Assembly: GCA_032209605.1 (NCBI GenBank)
Contig: JASFXZ010000026.1
Location: 434,001 to 498,000 of the forward strand
Direction of reading: 5' to 3'
Length of the DNA: 64,000 nucleotides
Source of the DNA: Mactromeris polynyma
Lineage: Eukaryota > Mollusca > Bivalvia > Venerida > Mactridae
Shown: one piece after another, positions 1-11,100 of the stretch
Position numbering within the stretch: the first letter of the stretch is position 1
Layout: each line of letters begins with the position of its first letter
Position numbers and translations under genes: made by a program
The notes under the pieces: generated by a model
Databases searched by the model: none
What the model saw: the letters and a program-made list of their open reading frames with translations, nothing else
What the model was told of the DNA's origin: nothing

Positions 1-90
1 GATGAAAGTGGGCTTCACCAGAAAACCAAAGAATATTAACAATATCTGAGTTTTCATATATCCAGTCGGCAAAGCTTTTGACGACGCCAT
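1..90 (-). CDS. 5'-terminal coding exon, partial, unknown product
   Basis: On the minus strand an ATG at 90-88 opens a frame that stays open to the window edge, about 30 codons. Its start context is good: A at -3 and G at +4. The peptide begins MASSKALPTGYMKTQ and continues with a hydrophobic run, ILLIFFGFLV, that could be part of a signal or membrane segment. A possible splice donor (GTGAAG, minus strand, starting at 18) could end the exon after about 24 codons, so the last residues are uncertain. Two CRE palindromes and an ETS-like core lie within 40 bp upstream, as expected of a proximal promoter. I do not recognise the protein. The call rests on start context, open frame and promoter motifs together, and the gene body lies outside the window. 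Confidence 0.45.
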   Translation of the reverse strand, partial: MASSKALPTGYMKTQILLIFFGFLVKPTFI

Positions 91-103
91 ATTGAATAAC
101 AAC

Positions 104-126
104 TGACGTCATGTGACGTCATTTCC
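104..126 (-). promoter_or_regulatory. Double CRE/ATF palindrome with adjacent ETS-like site
   Basis: Two perfect TGACGTCA palindromes lie at 104-111 and 114-121, 10 bp apart or about one helical turn. A GGAA core (minus strand, 122-125) directly abuts the second, giving the composite AGGAAATGACGTCA. CRE sites bind CREB/ATF-type bZIP factors, and ETS-CRE composites are known in animal core promoters. The cluster is 14-36 bp upstream of the minus-strand ATG at 90, so it fits a TATA-less proximal promoter for that exon. Function is inferred from motifs and position. Confidence 0.5.
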
Positions 127-130
127 TGTA

Positions 131-3100
131 ATGTGACTTCAAATATTTCCCGTTCTTTATTTTGTTAGAAACTTCAATCCACCAAGATTATTTTGATGTA
201 TTAATCAAGAGTATATGTTGTCAAATTTTAAAATGACAGACATTTGAAATGGTAACATATATTTTGAGACACCCTACATATATCTACACAAACATGTATG
301 ACACATTATCGTCGGAAGTCCTTGGAGGTAAGGGATCGGACTTATTATTGACTAACAGTGTGATATATAGCCGAATCGCTTCATTTCCAGCTACCGGAAC
401 TCCGTCTTTCACCTCTCCTGAGCCCTACAGATGACATATGATCTCCGATGAGTTATATTTCTGTAGGTAATACATATATCTGAAAGTATAAGAAATATAA
501 TGACATTAAACGTACGTTTTAGAGCAAAGTAAATAGCGGGTAATAACACATAATTTTTGACACATTTTAGTCAATTTTCATATACTTAATAATATACAAT
601 AAAACAACATTTAAGCTGAAAATAAATATTATTTTAGCCGTTTCTCTAAAGTTAAACATGTCTTCTGTTAAATTATATGCTTAATATTGCTATATAATAG
701 CACGGACCTATATATAGGTCCGTGATAATAGTATACAAGGCTACATTAAGGTCATAAATACAGGATGGTAATTTTCAGTGATTTTTCAACATTTTCATAA
801 AAACATGTACCCCTACCTCCGCATTTATTTCATTTTTATTTTTTTCGACCTGTCTAAAATTATTTTACGCACGTACGTACGTACGTACGTAAGCCTAGCT
901 ACGCGCCTGAGTGAGTATACTTAAAAGCCTTGTTATATGAAATACAAATAACAAACAAACAGGTGATGTTTTCTTATTTATTTTCATCACGGACATATAA
1001 ACCATATATGTCCATATTTTCATGAATCATGTCATTATATACAAGTCTGCGATCTATTGGTTCGGCTCTTATTAATATATACGTTTGTTCTTAATAGCCG
1101 TTTTTCACGAAAGAACAGAAAATGTAAAAATAAATTGGAATAATGGAAATAATAATTATATTTTTTATTTTTTTTTACTGACATAATAAGATACCAAATA
1201 AGCGCTAAATATCAGATCGCGGACCCAGTATATTACAAAAACTTAATGACCAATATTAGCTAAATTAAACCAAGGGAAACAATCCATACATTCTCAAGGG
1301 AGGTCACTCAACAATATATGAAACAGACATTTTTATGCCAAAAACAGGTTTTTTATACCATATTCATATTTCACCCAAAAGTATACGATTATGAGTGTTA
1401 TTTGCAGAAAAAATGTATTATTCTGTAGTTATTTCGAATTATTCGGTATTATTCGGTATTATCCGGTAATATTCGGTATTAAGTATAACCGCTACCTCCG
1501 TAACAAATTAATAAGAAATATTTACATGTTTATGTTGGTATGTCTGAAGACATTCCGCACGTTGTATTAGATTGAACTATTATTCCAGAAGAAACTAGCA
1601 AAATCGGAGAGAAATTATTTTTTTCCAAAAAATGTTCGCAAGGGTAAATACCCTTACGTGATTTTTTGCGAAAATATTTTTTTCGCGTAAACATGGCAAG
1701 TGATACATTATTTTGTTCGTCTAGATGAATACAATAGAAATTGTTCTATATGTGTATACTTAATTATATATCTAAATGTTTTATGACCGGCTGAATGTCC
1801 ATATTTGGTGAAATCACATGTATCAAGTTTGACCCCTGGAAACATGTAGTCACTCAATAGATGTTTATATTTCCTTAATTCCATGATGACATACTTTATT
1901 TATCAGTTAATTTCATAAAGATAAGTTGATAATTAAAGGAGATATGATAAACAAACTTTGGTGAAAAACTTGATTTTCAATAAATAAATATTTTCAAGGG
2001 ACGTAACTCAAAAACGGAATATTATATAGAGTTATTGCCCATATGTAATTGAGGCCCATACTTACCTCTAACATATATGTGAATATGAGTTCTTAGTCAT
2101 AATTAATAAGAAAGATATACGGTTATAACCCAACCACTCCCTAAATCTGGTGAAAAAAAGCTCCGACTTTTCCAGACGCAGACATATATATTAGCTCGTA
2201 CAGACGGACAAACTGTCTGATTTTTCTAAAATTGCCATGAATGTGTAAAACGAATTTGTGACAACAATTGCATGCACAATTCCTGACCCTAAACCGGAAA
2301 TAAGGTCCTAACGACACCCGAATACACTGAAAAATGTATATTTTCGGTCCCCGAGGTGGTACCAAAGTTCGAGCTCGGACCACCGTAGAGTTCGAACCCA
2401 GTACTTGTGTACTATATGGAATCGATAGATATTGAATCAAACTTTATAAGCATGTTAATTATTTTCGTGAAATACGGTAATTTGTAGAGATTCTTTCTGT
2501 GAAAGTATTCAAGAATTTCCGTATAAACTCGATTTGGACCGAAAACTATATACAAATTTGGCCTGGAAAATTGGCATAACTTCCTTATATGGAAGTTGGT
2601 GCCCATGAGTAAATCCATGTGTCTATCTCCCGTGGGTGGGCATCTTTTGAGACCAAGATATCCAAAATTGACCGATATTTAGAATCGCTATGAAGGTCAC
2701 TGAAATTAGCTTCATTTATGTATGGGCAAATATGTACCCTAGGTGGGTACCCAATATGTGAAATTTTCAAGGGGGGTCGCTAACTTTTTAATTGGTATAG
2801 GGTTACGTGTCAGGTCAATGTCAAAGATTATTGACCCTGACACCTCATGAATCCCCCATCAAACCCCGGGAGGTTAGGTTTTAGTGGTCCAAATGTCCCT
2901 CCGAATTTGACCCCCATAGCTGATTACGTCATTAACCCTCCCGGGAATTGATGACATTTTAGTGCAAGTCTTATCAAGATCTACCTATATACGAAGTTTC
3001 ATGAAAATCTATCGTGTCGTATAAATGTCTAGTACGCGTATGTAACACTGCCAAATCACATCACAGTGATCGCCGCAATCACCGTTGCGCTCGAGGAAAG

Positions 3101-4315
3101 AGCAAGACGTATTTGGCACAACTTGATTAATAAGGAGTGTTGCTAAATATTTAACCGAATGTTATTATGTGGCGCAATAAATGTTATAAATGTCTTCATT
3201 TTATCCACATATGCAGTTTTCAATTCGAACTACGTCAAAGTGCATCCTATCTAAATTATGTTGATGGAAGAAATGTTTTGCGGAGTGGTCGTTATGTAGT
3301 ACTTACGTTAGATATTAAAACCGATCCATATATCGGTGTTCAGCACACGACCCATACGACGAAAGCGCATTGAGCGACAAGCCCTCCCGTGGTAAAGGGG
3401 TTTGTTTCGACAACATAATGGGTCATAGATAAATGTATATGAATGCTGAAGCAGCCTCATATAAGCCTTATGGCGAGTCTGTGTATGGGAATTGTAGCAT
3501 TAAATGTATCGAGACGTGCTACGGCAATTATGCTCAAGTGCACACTTTAATGCTGGGACCAATATGTATCTAAACACTGATGCTTGTTTGACACATAAAC
3601 GAGAATACAATTGTGGTGTATTTTGACATGTAACAGAGGTCATGTCTAATTTTTCAGCATTATGCCTCATGCATAAATTTTACTCGATAGTTTAATATTT
3701 ATCGAGAACTTAAGTACGATACGTGTTGAATCTTCGAAAGCTTATTGTGGGATACTCGAAGGGATATTTGCTACATTGCCAGCATTATCATTTTCTTTTA
3801 TCATATACATACTGTGTGAGGTTTGCAGCAGCACATATTTAACACAATGTGTTTAGTGTTCAATTTGATTTGGACGCAAGTGTCAAGATCTCAAATAAAT
3901 TGTGCATGTTATGTAATGATTATTGGTACATGATATTTTATTAAAAACAACAAACACACAACAAACACGTAGGTAAATTTAAATGTTACTTTTTATTTTT
4001 TACTACATTTTGGTTTACAACAAAATGTACTTTTCAAAACATTTTACACACACTATACATAAGCAATATATCAATGGGACCATCTTCAATATCCCTAGTT
4101 CTCAAGTACTCAGAAGACAGGTTAATCATGTGCTGCGAGCCGGCTGCCACAACCTTTCTCTTTTTTTTCTTTTGCATGGAAACGATATTTGTTTCCGAGT
4201 GCGGGAGGTAGGGAGAATCCATGCTCTGACCAGCGAAAAGGCTCTCTCAGCCCCCTGACTTCTGAGTATTAATACAAGAAACTTTTAATAAATAAATAAA
4301 ATACACAAAGACATG
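131..4315. other. Gene-poor stretch with small repeats and a perfect palindrome
   Basis: No convincing gene is visible in these 4.2 kb. Small features are a perfect 24-bp palindrome at 701-724 (half-site CACGGACCTATA), an (ACGT)5 run at 871-890, and about four imperfect copies of TATTCGGTAT at 1,435-1,482. A phrase of the type TTCAAGGGANGTNACTC recurs near 1,293, 1,994 and 2,765; similar words are familiar to me from molluscan repeats, which is recall and not a search. The open frames here are short, in AT-rich sequence, and lack splice or start support. Confidence 0.5.
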
Positions 4316-4317
4316 TA

Positions 4318-4454
4318 CAGTCAAACGTGTCTTTAAAGACCACCCATGGGAACAGTACTTTGTTTACAGGTGGTCTCTATTAACAAATTAAATATCATTG
4401 AAAACGGTCTGATGGGAGATAAAATTGGTGGTCTTTGCAGACAGGTTTTGACTG
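4318..4454. mobile_element. Tc1/mariner-type MITE (137 bp, TA target site)
   Basis: The element has terminal inverted repeats of about 28 bp. The left end begins CAGTCAAACGTGTCTTTAAA and the right end, reverse complemented, begins CAGTCAAAACCTGTCTGCAA; both then run into AGACCACC. A TA dinucleotide sits immediately outside each end (4,316-4,317 and 4,455-4,456), the target duplication of Tc1/mariner transposons, whose ends commonly start CAGT. There is no room for a transposase, so it is a non-autonomous MITE. An internal GGTGGTCT word echoes the end sequence. Confidence 0.7.
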
Positions 4455-4680
4455 TATATGTACTTATATGTCGGACCATCTTTTCTGAATTTTCTTCAAT
4501 TATCACCGCCATAATTCACGTAAATTTTGTTCATTACTTAAATCCCACTATCAAAAATCCCATCGAAAGAATAATATGGTACCTAAAAGAAAACAATAAT
4601 ATCTACAGACCAATGCAAACATACATTAAACAAACAATAAGAATAAGGAAGCCACAGTTTTAAGTTCAGTTTAAACTTAC

Positions 4681-4768
4681 CTATTTCACATCTGCTGTGA
4701 AACAATTTGTTACAACTTTTAAAACACTCGATGACTGCTTCCTGGGTAACTAACCAGTAATCGTTCAT
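4681..4768 (-). CDS. Candidate coding exon with consensus splice donor, unknown product
   Basis: The minus strand reads an open frame ending at a consensus donor (ATAG|GTAAGT, exon end at 4,681), leaving phase 1. From an in-frame ATG at 4,768-4,766 the peptide begins MNDYWLVTQEAVIECFKS and ends SRCEIG, a mixed composition that looks coding. The frame is open a further 12 codons upstream to about 4,804, so the 5' boundary is unknown. Caution: a tRNA-like SINE head on the same strand (4,801-4,873) lies immediately upstream, so this stretch may be SINE body. I do not recognise the peptide. Confidence 0.22.
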
Positions 4769-4800
4769 AAAATAGATATTGCAAAGTTTGTGAGAAAACT

Positions 4801-4873
4801 CCACCTATGAGGGCTCCAACTCATGGCCTTTAGATCAGGAGCTAGATGTCTACCCCTACACCACTATGCTTCC
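4801..4873 (-). repeat. tRNA-derived SINE head or tRNA pseudogene
   Basis: On the minus strand the sequence starts GGAAGCATAGTGGTGTAGGG, which contains an A-box-like TGGTGTAGGGGTAGAC. About 30 bp later comes GAGTTGGAGCCCTC in the B-box position (consensus GGTTCGANTCC, with substitutions). Spacing fits an internal RNA polymerase III promoter. The acceptor ends do not pair well, so a functional tRNA is unlikely, and a SINE head or decayed tRNA copy is the better reading. I did not assign an anticodon. Confidence 0.5.
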
Positions 4874-6009
4874 ATACATATGCAGAATATATATCACACA
4901 GAAAATAAATAACTGAACAAGTGAATTTTTGTTCCATACATTCATGAAGAGTATAGAATACAATCATTAGACATATTGAAAATTCAACATCAAAGATGAC
5001 CTAGTTTAAAACTTGCTATAGAGAAACATTATGGATGAGAGTTAATCTTGTTCAGTAAGTCACCAGTAGAAATGTTGACAAGGTTAGATTATATGACCCA
5101 GGCACCTATCATCTCTGAAAAAGTAAATTCTAAGAACACTTATATTTTATTAAGACAAACCGTTTGACCTAGTTTCATGTAAATCAGTCGAAATTGATGC
5201 TCTTAAGTGCTATCTATTACTTGACCAACAGACATATTTTTTACCAAAGACGAACCAGTATCTTACTCATCAGAGTTTCATTGAGGCAAACATTATGACC
5301 AGCTTTGATGGACTAGGCTGAAATTGTGACATCGACGGTGCAAAGTCAACTGTTGATAAGATAGACATAATTATGCTGCTCACAATTGCTCAGGCGATGC
5401 AAAATTTAGTTGAATTGATTTCATGTCATACACTAGGTAACAATATACATATAGATTGAACTATTGGTTGCATATCGATGCACCTGAAAAAAGAGATACA
5501 TGCATGTATAAGTATCAAAAAGCAAATTCACTTTCTTTGTTTTATGTACCAGTTGAGAACATTTATATAGTTTTAATCAGATAAATCGTTATGTAACTAT
5601 TTGATTAACATGAATGTGTGAGTTCACGACTTATGCAATAAGTAATGTTGAACTACGTGTATATTGAAACAGACTATACTGTGTCTATGACTAATCACAC
5701 TACTGAGTTATTTTATGCAGTCTCATTCGGAACACCTCGGCATTATTGGCTCTGCCAGATACCGCCGAGTAATTACGGTTGATGCAGTCGCCTACTCAGT
5801 GATCTCCCCATACAGTTTTCGGAGTTTTCTGTAGTATAGCGTCATTGAATGACATTTAGGCATTTTTTATGTTGTACAACCAATTTTAACCTTCAGATTG
5901 CAGCGTTGCGCCGAACATTTTTTCAAAGATATTTCTTGTTTTAAATTAATTACATGTATTGAGAACGTCAACGTCATTACATGGTTTGAAGATATTACTA
6001 ACACTAAAA
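4874..6009. other. No supported feature
   Basis: About 1.1 kb of AT-rich DNA with scattered stops in every frame. I see no splice-bounded frame, tandem repeat or paired termini that I can defend. Confidence 0.5.
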
Positions 6010-6705
6010 CCCCCTTTCCACCTTCACGACCTACGCCGACGTTGTAAAATTGCTAAGATCGGCGTTAGTCGTGGCGATTATGCAAATTTCACAAAAAAAC
6101 ACGACCTACCCCGACTGTGTCAAGACCTTTCCACGACGGTCGTACAACCATCGTGGAAAGTCGTACGACTTTGCTACGATATATCACGATGGTCGTGGTG
6201 GATCGTAACAAGGTCGTACGACGCCACTACGATGTTACGATCTACCACGATCTACTTAGACTTCCTACGACATGCTACGACGTTATCCCCGACCACGTTA
6301 CGATCTACATAAGACCTACCAAGACCAATTTTGATAAAAAGTCGTGGTATGGTCTTCGTGGGGTCGCATGTGGTCGGCGAATGTCGTGGTGAAAATTTAC
6401 CACGCGGTCCTTCACGACTTCGCTACGATCTGTCCCGACCCGTCTCGACCTCACCACCACCACCCCGATGTCGCCATGACTAGGTCACGACTTTCCACGA
6501 CATTCACTTTGGTCGGGGTAGGTCATGGACATTTTTGAACATGTTTGGCCCCGATCAAAGGCCCTTCCCGACGCCGCTACGACCCACCCCGACGCTTCCA
6601 AAGTGATGGAGATCAACCCCGATCACCTCCCCGATCATCCCAAGACGCTCCACGGTCGTCAGGTCGGCGTCGGTCGGGGAGGAAATCGTGAAGGTGGGAA
6701 GGGGG
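6010..6705. mobile_element. Word-saturated cassette with terminal inverted repeats (about 696 bp)
   Basis: The left end CCCCCTTTCCACCTTCACGA and the right end, reverse complemented, CCCCCTTCCCACCTTCACGA, match at 19 of 20 positions and point inward. Between them the DNA is markedly GC-richer than the flanks and is saturated with variants of one word, CACGAC, TACGAC or CCCGAC, mostly on the plus strand, with GTCGT complements also present. No conserved coding frame is visible, and the open frames of 60-120 codons here are a by-product of stop-poor repetition. The target duplication is unclear: CTAA on the left and TTAA on the right are only similar. It is best read as a non-autonomous DNA transposon or MITE whose body is a degenerate short repeat. 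Confidence 0.6.
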
Positions 6706-7213
6706 CTTAAGGGTAATGTCTATGCATTATGGAAAATCACAGATTTCCGGTCTAATTTTGCGACATGCCTCAATAGCGTTACAAACAGTGATGATGAAAA
6801 CTTATAAATTTGACCTATTTAATTATGAATCATTTACCATATATGGAAATCAAAGCGACCATCACTAGTATCTTGTGAATCTTGCTTCAATGTTTGTACA
6901 ACGCATTATGGGTACACGGAGTGGTACGAATTCGTCTTGCCCAACGATTCAGGATTTGGCTTGTACACACTTCAAGCCAATTAAACAACTATTATGATGT
7001 TCAAATATATATAGGAGGACACTTTATTATTGTGGATATAATAATTAAACGTGTAATTGTGTTTTAAAGACAAGAACGAAACCTTTATTAATTAGAGGCA
7101 GAAATACCGTAAATAAAAACACGTGGATATTTTGGGTAATATAACACGTATTCTGCTCTTAGGCTTTTTATAGTATTGCGTATTGAGTGCAGTTGTAAAA
7201 AATATTCTTTTAC
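6706..7213. other. No supported feature; sequence upstream of a candidate exon
   Basis: About 500 bp of AT-rich DNA. The last 100 bp precede the candidate start at 7,214 and include an AT-rich TTTTTATAGT at about 7,164-7,173 that could serve as a weak TATA-like element. Nothing else stands out. Confidence 0.4.
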
Positions 7214-7349
7214 ATGGATAGTTTACGTGGTGAATATTTGGCAATATCAAGCACTGTTGCGCTAAATTCAACGAAAGCGCAATATCGCCGGAAATATGTC
7301 AGTCACTACACCAGCAGTGCTAATGAAACATTGGACAGATCCACTTTGG
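7214..7349 (+). CDS. Candidate first coding exon with consensus splice donor, unknown product
   Basis: An ATG at 7,214 (context TACATGG) opens 45 codons plus one base and ends exactly at a consensus donor (TTTGG|GTGAGT, donor beginning at 7,350), leaving phase 1. If unspliced, the frame stops two codons later at TAA, as expected when an exon runs into an intron. The peptide starts MDSLRGEYLAISSTVALNST, is hydrophilic and serine/threonine-rich, and has a basic patch (QYRRKY). I do not recognise it. A TTAA-flanked MITE begins 45 bp downstream and would lie in intron 1. I found no matching downstream exon, so the call rests on the start, frame and donor. Confidence 0.33.
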
Positions 7350-7394
7350 GTGAGTAATAAACAACAGAAAATGTTCTTTTGCAATCTCCGTTAA

Positions 7395-8076
7395 GGTTCA
7401 TGTTAAGCGGATTTTGCATATTACAATTCATTGAATTTTTAAGTAAAATAACAATGCAATATGGATTATTTTATATCTAAATGTTCGTCTGAATGAGTAG
7501 ATACAGATAGATTACTTGTTATTGACAAATAATGTAATTTAAAAACAAAAATACTAAATATGTTCTGACTTTTTATAAAATATGTAAAAAAAATAACAAC
7601 TTTTTAATCAATAAAACACTATTCTAGAAGATAGAGACAAAAGAAAGTCTAAAACACTTGGATTAACTCTTAAATGTCAACAAACAAAAATGGCGGCGCC
7701 CAGTGACAACATTTGTACAAGTTTGACATCAAATTTCAACTTTGTTGATAAAATCTAGAATAAATAAGTTCTCGTACCATCTAACTATGATAATGGATAA
7801 TAATGTTGGTATGATATCAAACATAAAATGTTTTCGGATAACAAGTTGGATATATGTTTAGTGAAGGACCCTTTTTTAAGCTGAAATGTCACATACTTTT
7901 GGCATAATTATACAGCTATGGTAGTACACAAAGGCATATATTAAACACCCAATTCATTCTTGTTATTTTTATCATTTATATTATGCAACTGATTTGAGTT
8001 AGAATGTATTGAATTCCCAGAAATTTGTGTTGCATTATTTGTAGCAATTTCAATGCCAATCCGCTTGACATGAACC
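7395..8076. mobile_element. TTAA-flanked non-autonomous DNA transposon (682 bp)
   Basis: The left end GGTTCATGTTAAGCGGATT and the right end, reverse complemented, GGTTCATGTCAAGCGGATT, match at 18 of 19 positions. Each is flanked directly by TTAA (7,391-7,394 and 8,077-8,080). TTAA duplications are characteristic of piggyBac and Kolobok transposons, and the ends alone do not decide between them. The body is AT-rich without a transposase frame. It lies just downstream of the candidate exon at 7,214-7,349. Confidence 0.7.
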
Positions 8077-8080
8077 TTAA

Positions 8081-9254
8081 ACAATGTTAAAATCAGGTGG
8101 GACTATAACCGGACATTGTCATCATTTCTTTTCTTAGAACCTTGTGGTCATGTGATATAAAATGGGGGGGGGCGGGTTGGATAGAAGTACGTATGACCTC
8201 GAGTTACACATCAACGCACAGCCATCCCTTATATGGTATACACACCGAAATACGCACTCTTCGTGCACTCTTTGCGTAAATGACGACACTATTAACTATG
8301 CAGGAGCGTATCAAGCTTGAACATACAACCACCCAACAAGTCAGCAAGCATTGGGAAACTTAAATAATTTCGATCAAACCAATCAAATATTAGGAGTAAT
8401 ATAAGCCCGAGTTCACATTACCACAACGCGGTGTAAATCACCCATCGCTGATAGGGCTTAAGTGATAACGTCCAATGATTTTAAATAATGGAAAGATAAA
8501 TGAATAAAATGTGCTGAACGTACAAAATTGATTAGTCTCAAACTGCAGAACAACCCGTAACATGTTGAGTGTTGATGCTCCTGTGTCCGCTCTAACTGTT
8601 GCTGTTGTTGCTTCCCGTTTTATGGTTTGATGCTAACCATTTTATCTAATAATTTGCTGTTATTCTTGTCAATTTATGCATGGAATTTCGAACCGATTTA
8701 CTCCCACCTGTCGTAAATGAGTTCCGGCCTGTATCATTCCGACGGCTCGGGCGCGTTCTTCTGCAGTCATTCTCACCATGTTTTGTGTTTTTCAAAAAGG
8801 ATTTTCATCAGCAATGACAAAAGTGTACATGAACACGTGCAAATATGTGTCCATGCCCCGCACGTGCAAAACGTACTATAAACGTCAATACGCCTAGTAC
8901 GATTAATTTCATAGCGAGCCGGCTAAAACAATCAATAATTCGCTGCATTACCTGTTCAAATATCGGTATGTGAAATTTTGTGTGAATACATGCATTATTA
9001 GAAAAATAATAATACAATATAAACTGACCGATTAGGAATTTTGTTGAGTGTAGATATGGTCACGTTGTGCACGACTACGAAACTTATCGGTGTCATCTTT
9101 CTTCGTACATCTCACTCTGTGCTTGGAAAATTAATTGGATAATACAGTATATGAACTGATAAGCACTTGCCTCTAGTTTATAGATAAAACAACAACATAT
9201 TAAACATAACATTCATTACTTACATAAATAAAACATTCTGGTATTAAGAATACT
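8081..9254. other. No gene seen; short relict related to a cassette terminus
   Basis: No supported coding frame. A G-run lies near 8,164-8,171. At about 8,404-8,461 a short segment begins AAGCCCGAGTTCACATTACC and ends in ATAGGGCTTAA, so its outermost bases are inverted. Its left end resembles the terminus of the cassette at 9,255 (GCCCGATCACATTGG) and may be a relict of one. That resemblance is weak and by eye. Confidence 0.35.
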
Positions 9255-9998
9255 GTTATGGCCCGATCACATTGGCCCGAATGCCATTCCGTTTGTTTTC
9301 CGAATAGGAATTGGTGTGTTCTGGGAGCGAACGGATCATATTCGGGAAGCATTCGGTGTGTTCTATGAGCATACTGGCTTTTCGGCTCCGTACGGATGCA
9401 TTCGGAACGGCATTCGGTAGCTCCAAAAAATTGTTGTGCATGTTCAAAATATTTTCATCGACCATCCGAATGTGGCGTCCATGTGTATTCGGGAAGTATT
9501 CGGGAAGCATTCTAGGAGCATACGGCATGTACGGAAAACGTTCGGGAACCACGCGTCTAGTTATTGGTGCATTCGGAATGAAACTTTGAAGGTGCTGGGT
9601 TCCGTATGCTTTCCAAAAAAATCCCGTTATACGGGCGGTTCTTAAAGCATTCGACCGGACGTCAGAGTAAGCCGAAAACGTTAGGAAAACGTGCGGAAAG
9701 CATGCGGAAAGCATGCGGAAAGAGTTCGGTCCATTCTAGGTCGATTCGCCGTGTTCTGAAAGCATTCGGAAAGCATACGGAAATACCTTTCGAAGTCAAC
9801 ATGCGGGAAGTATTCGGTCTATTCTGAAAGCATTCTGAAACCATACTGAAAACATTCGGAAAGCAAACGGAATGCATTCGGTGATACATTGGGGAAAACA
9901 CATTCGGAGGGACATTCGGTCAGTTTAAAAAATCACGCCACTTTCGTATACGGAAAACAAACGGAAGCTCATTCGGGCCAGTGTTATTGCCCCATTAC
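9255..9998. mobile_element. Word-saturated cassette with long terminal inverted repeats (about 744 bp)
   Basis: The termini are inverted over more than 40 bp: the left carries CATTGGCCCGAATG then CCGTTTGTTTTCCG, and the right, reverse complemented, carries CACTGGCCCGAATG then CCGTTTGTTTTCCG. The body is packed with variants of one word, GCATTCGGAAAGCATACGG, mainly on the plus strand. The frames on both strands here (up to 152 codons) are composed of the repeated word and carry no recognisable domain. The organisation is the same as at 6,010-6,705 but with an unrelated word. I could not define a target duplication. Confidence 0.65.
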
Positions 9999-10540
9999 AG
10001 GGTTTGGCGCTTATTCGACACAGAGTTATATCAGATAAAATAAAGGACAACTTGTCTACATCAGACATGATATTGAATATAGGATTACATGATAGCATTA
10101 GCCTTTTCTATCAATGGTTGTCGTATACTGTCATATAAGTTGCAATATAATAATACATGTATTTCTGTTTCAACCATGTTACATGAACATAAAATACAGA
10201 GACGTTCATTTTCCACAAGGTTTTCATAACGTCATAAAGGGTCTGATATCTTTGTATTTCATTTATTTACAATCGTGACAAACATTTCACTTGTTTTACA
10301 ATTTTAAGGTTCTACCATTATTACTGACCATTATTCTTTATTTCGGTTTGAAAATCTAGCATTTCTAGAACAAGTCGGATTGAAAATCTCTTGGAAAAAA
10401 TGTTTACTATTTTTTTACAATTCTTTGTTCTTATTCGCATTTCTGTCTTATGTTTTAGTTTTATTCCATAAACCATCTTACCTATTTACACATACTTTGA
10501 TACCATAAAACTGTTTAGTTACAAAACAAAAACTTGTATT
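9999..10540. other. No supported feature
   Basis: About 540 bp of AT-rich DNA without a defensible frame, repeat or paired ends. Confidence 0.5.
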
Positions 10541-11100
10541 CAACGAGTTGCCAGCTTGGCTACAGAGGCGAGTGGTACCGTCCCACAGCACTTTTGTGCT
10601 TTGATTGTAATAACTTTGCACTTATGTTCATGGTATCGAGACGACGTGCAGAGCGTATTGTTTAACCAGATTGTTTCAATGTCACATTTACAGGTCAAAG
10701 GTCATATGATTATATTTCGTATATACTCCATATCTTGTTATATTTCTGAAGGATTTTTAAATCATTTGGTGGAGACATGTTGTTTTTGGTCTGGTTGTCT
10801 GCTTGTCCGTCTGTCTCTCTGTCTGTCCGTCAGTCCGACTGTATGTCACAAATCGTGGCTGCTCTATAACTTTTTAACCGCTTAAAGGATTTTGAAATAA
10901 GTTTACACATACATGCATAATGCTAAGGCGATATACAGAGCCCCGTTAAAGGTCGCGGTCACATTTAGAGGCCAAAGCCAAATTTCCCAATTCACAATAA
11001 AATTGAATTTTTTTTTATTTGACTTCTTTTCCAAACCTATTTCCTGTATCGCTATTACAATTAATGACAAACTGCCATGGGGGAGACATATGTTTTCGTT
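10541..11100 (+). repeat. Dispersed repeat of bivalve type, with GTCT/GTCC-rich core
   Basis: The segment contains GACGACGTGCAGAGCG (near 10,641), a CAAAGGTCATATGATTAT stretch, a run of GTCTG/GTCCG words at about 10,787-10,840, CACAAATCGTGGCTGCTCTA and finally GGTCGCGGTCACATTTAGAG. I associate this ordered set of phrases with a family dispersed through bivalve assemblies. That is recall and not a search result. The 109-codon plus-strand frame here is within the repeat and has no recognisable domain. The boundaries are approximate. Confidence 0.5.

Noticed and set aside
2340..2420. GAGTTCGAACCC as a pol III B box
   Set aside because: The core is palindromic and occurs by chance; no A box lies at the right distance on either strand.
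3167..3373. 68-codon plus-strand frame and a GTAAGT donor on the minus strand near 3,300
   Set aside because: The minus-strand frames are closed just before the donor, and the plus-strand frame lacks recognisable features.
9256..9901. Frames of 69-152 codons on both strands
   Set aside because: They lie wholly in the GCATTCGG-word cassette and consist of translated words.
10556..10885. 109-codon plus-strand frame
   Set aside because: It lies within the dispersed bivalve-type repeat, includes its GTCT/GTCC-rich core, and has no domain.
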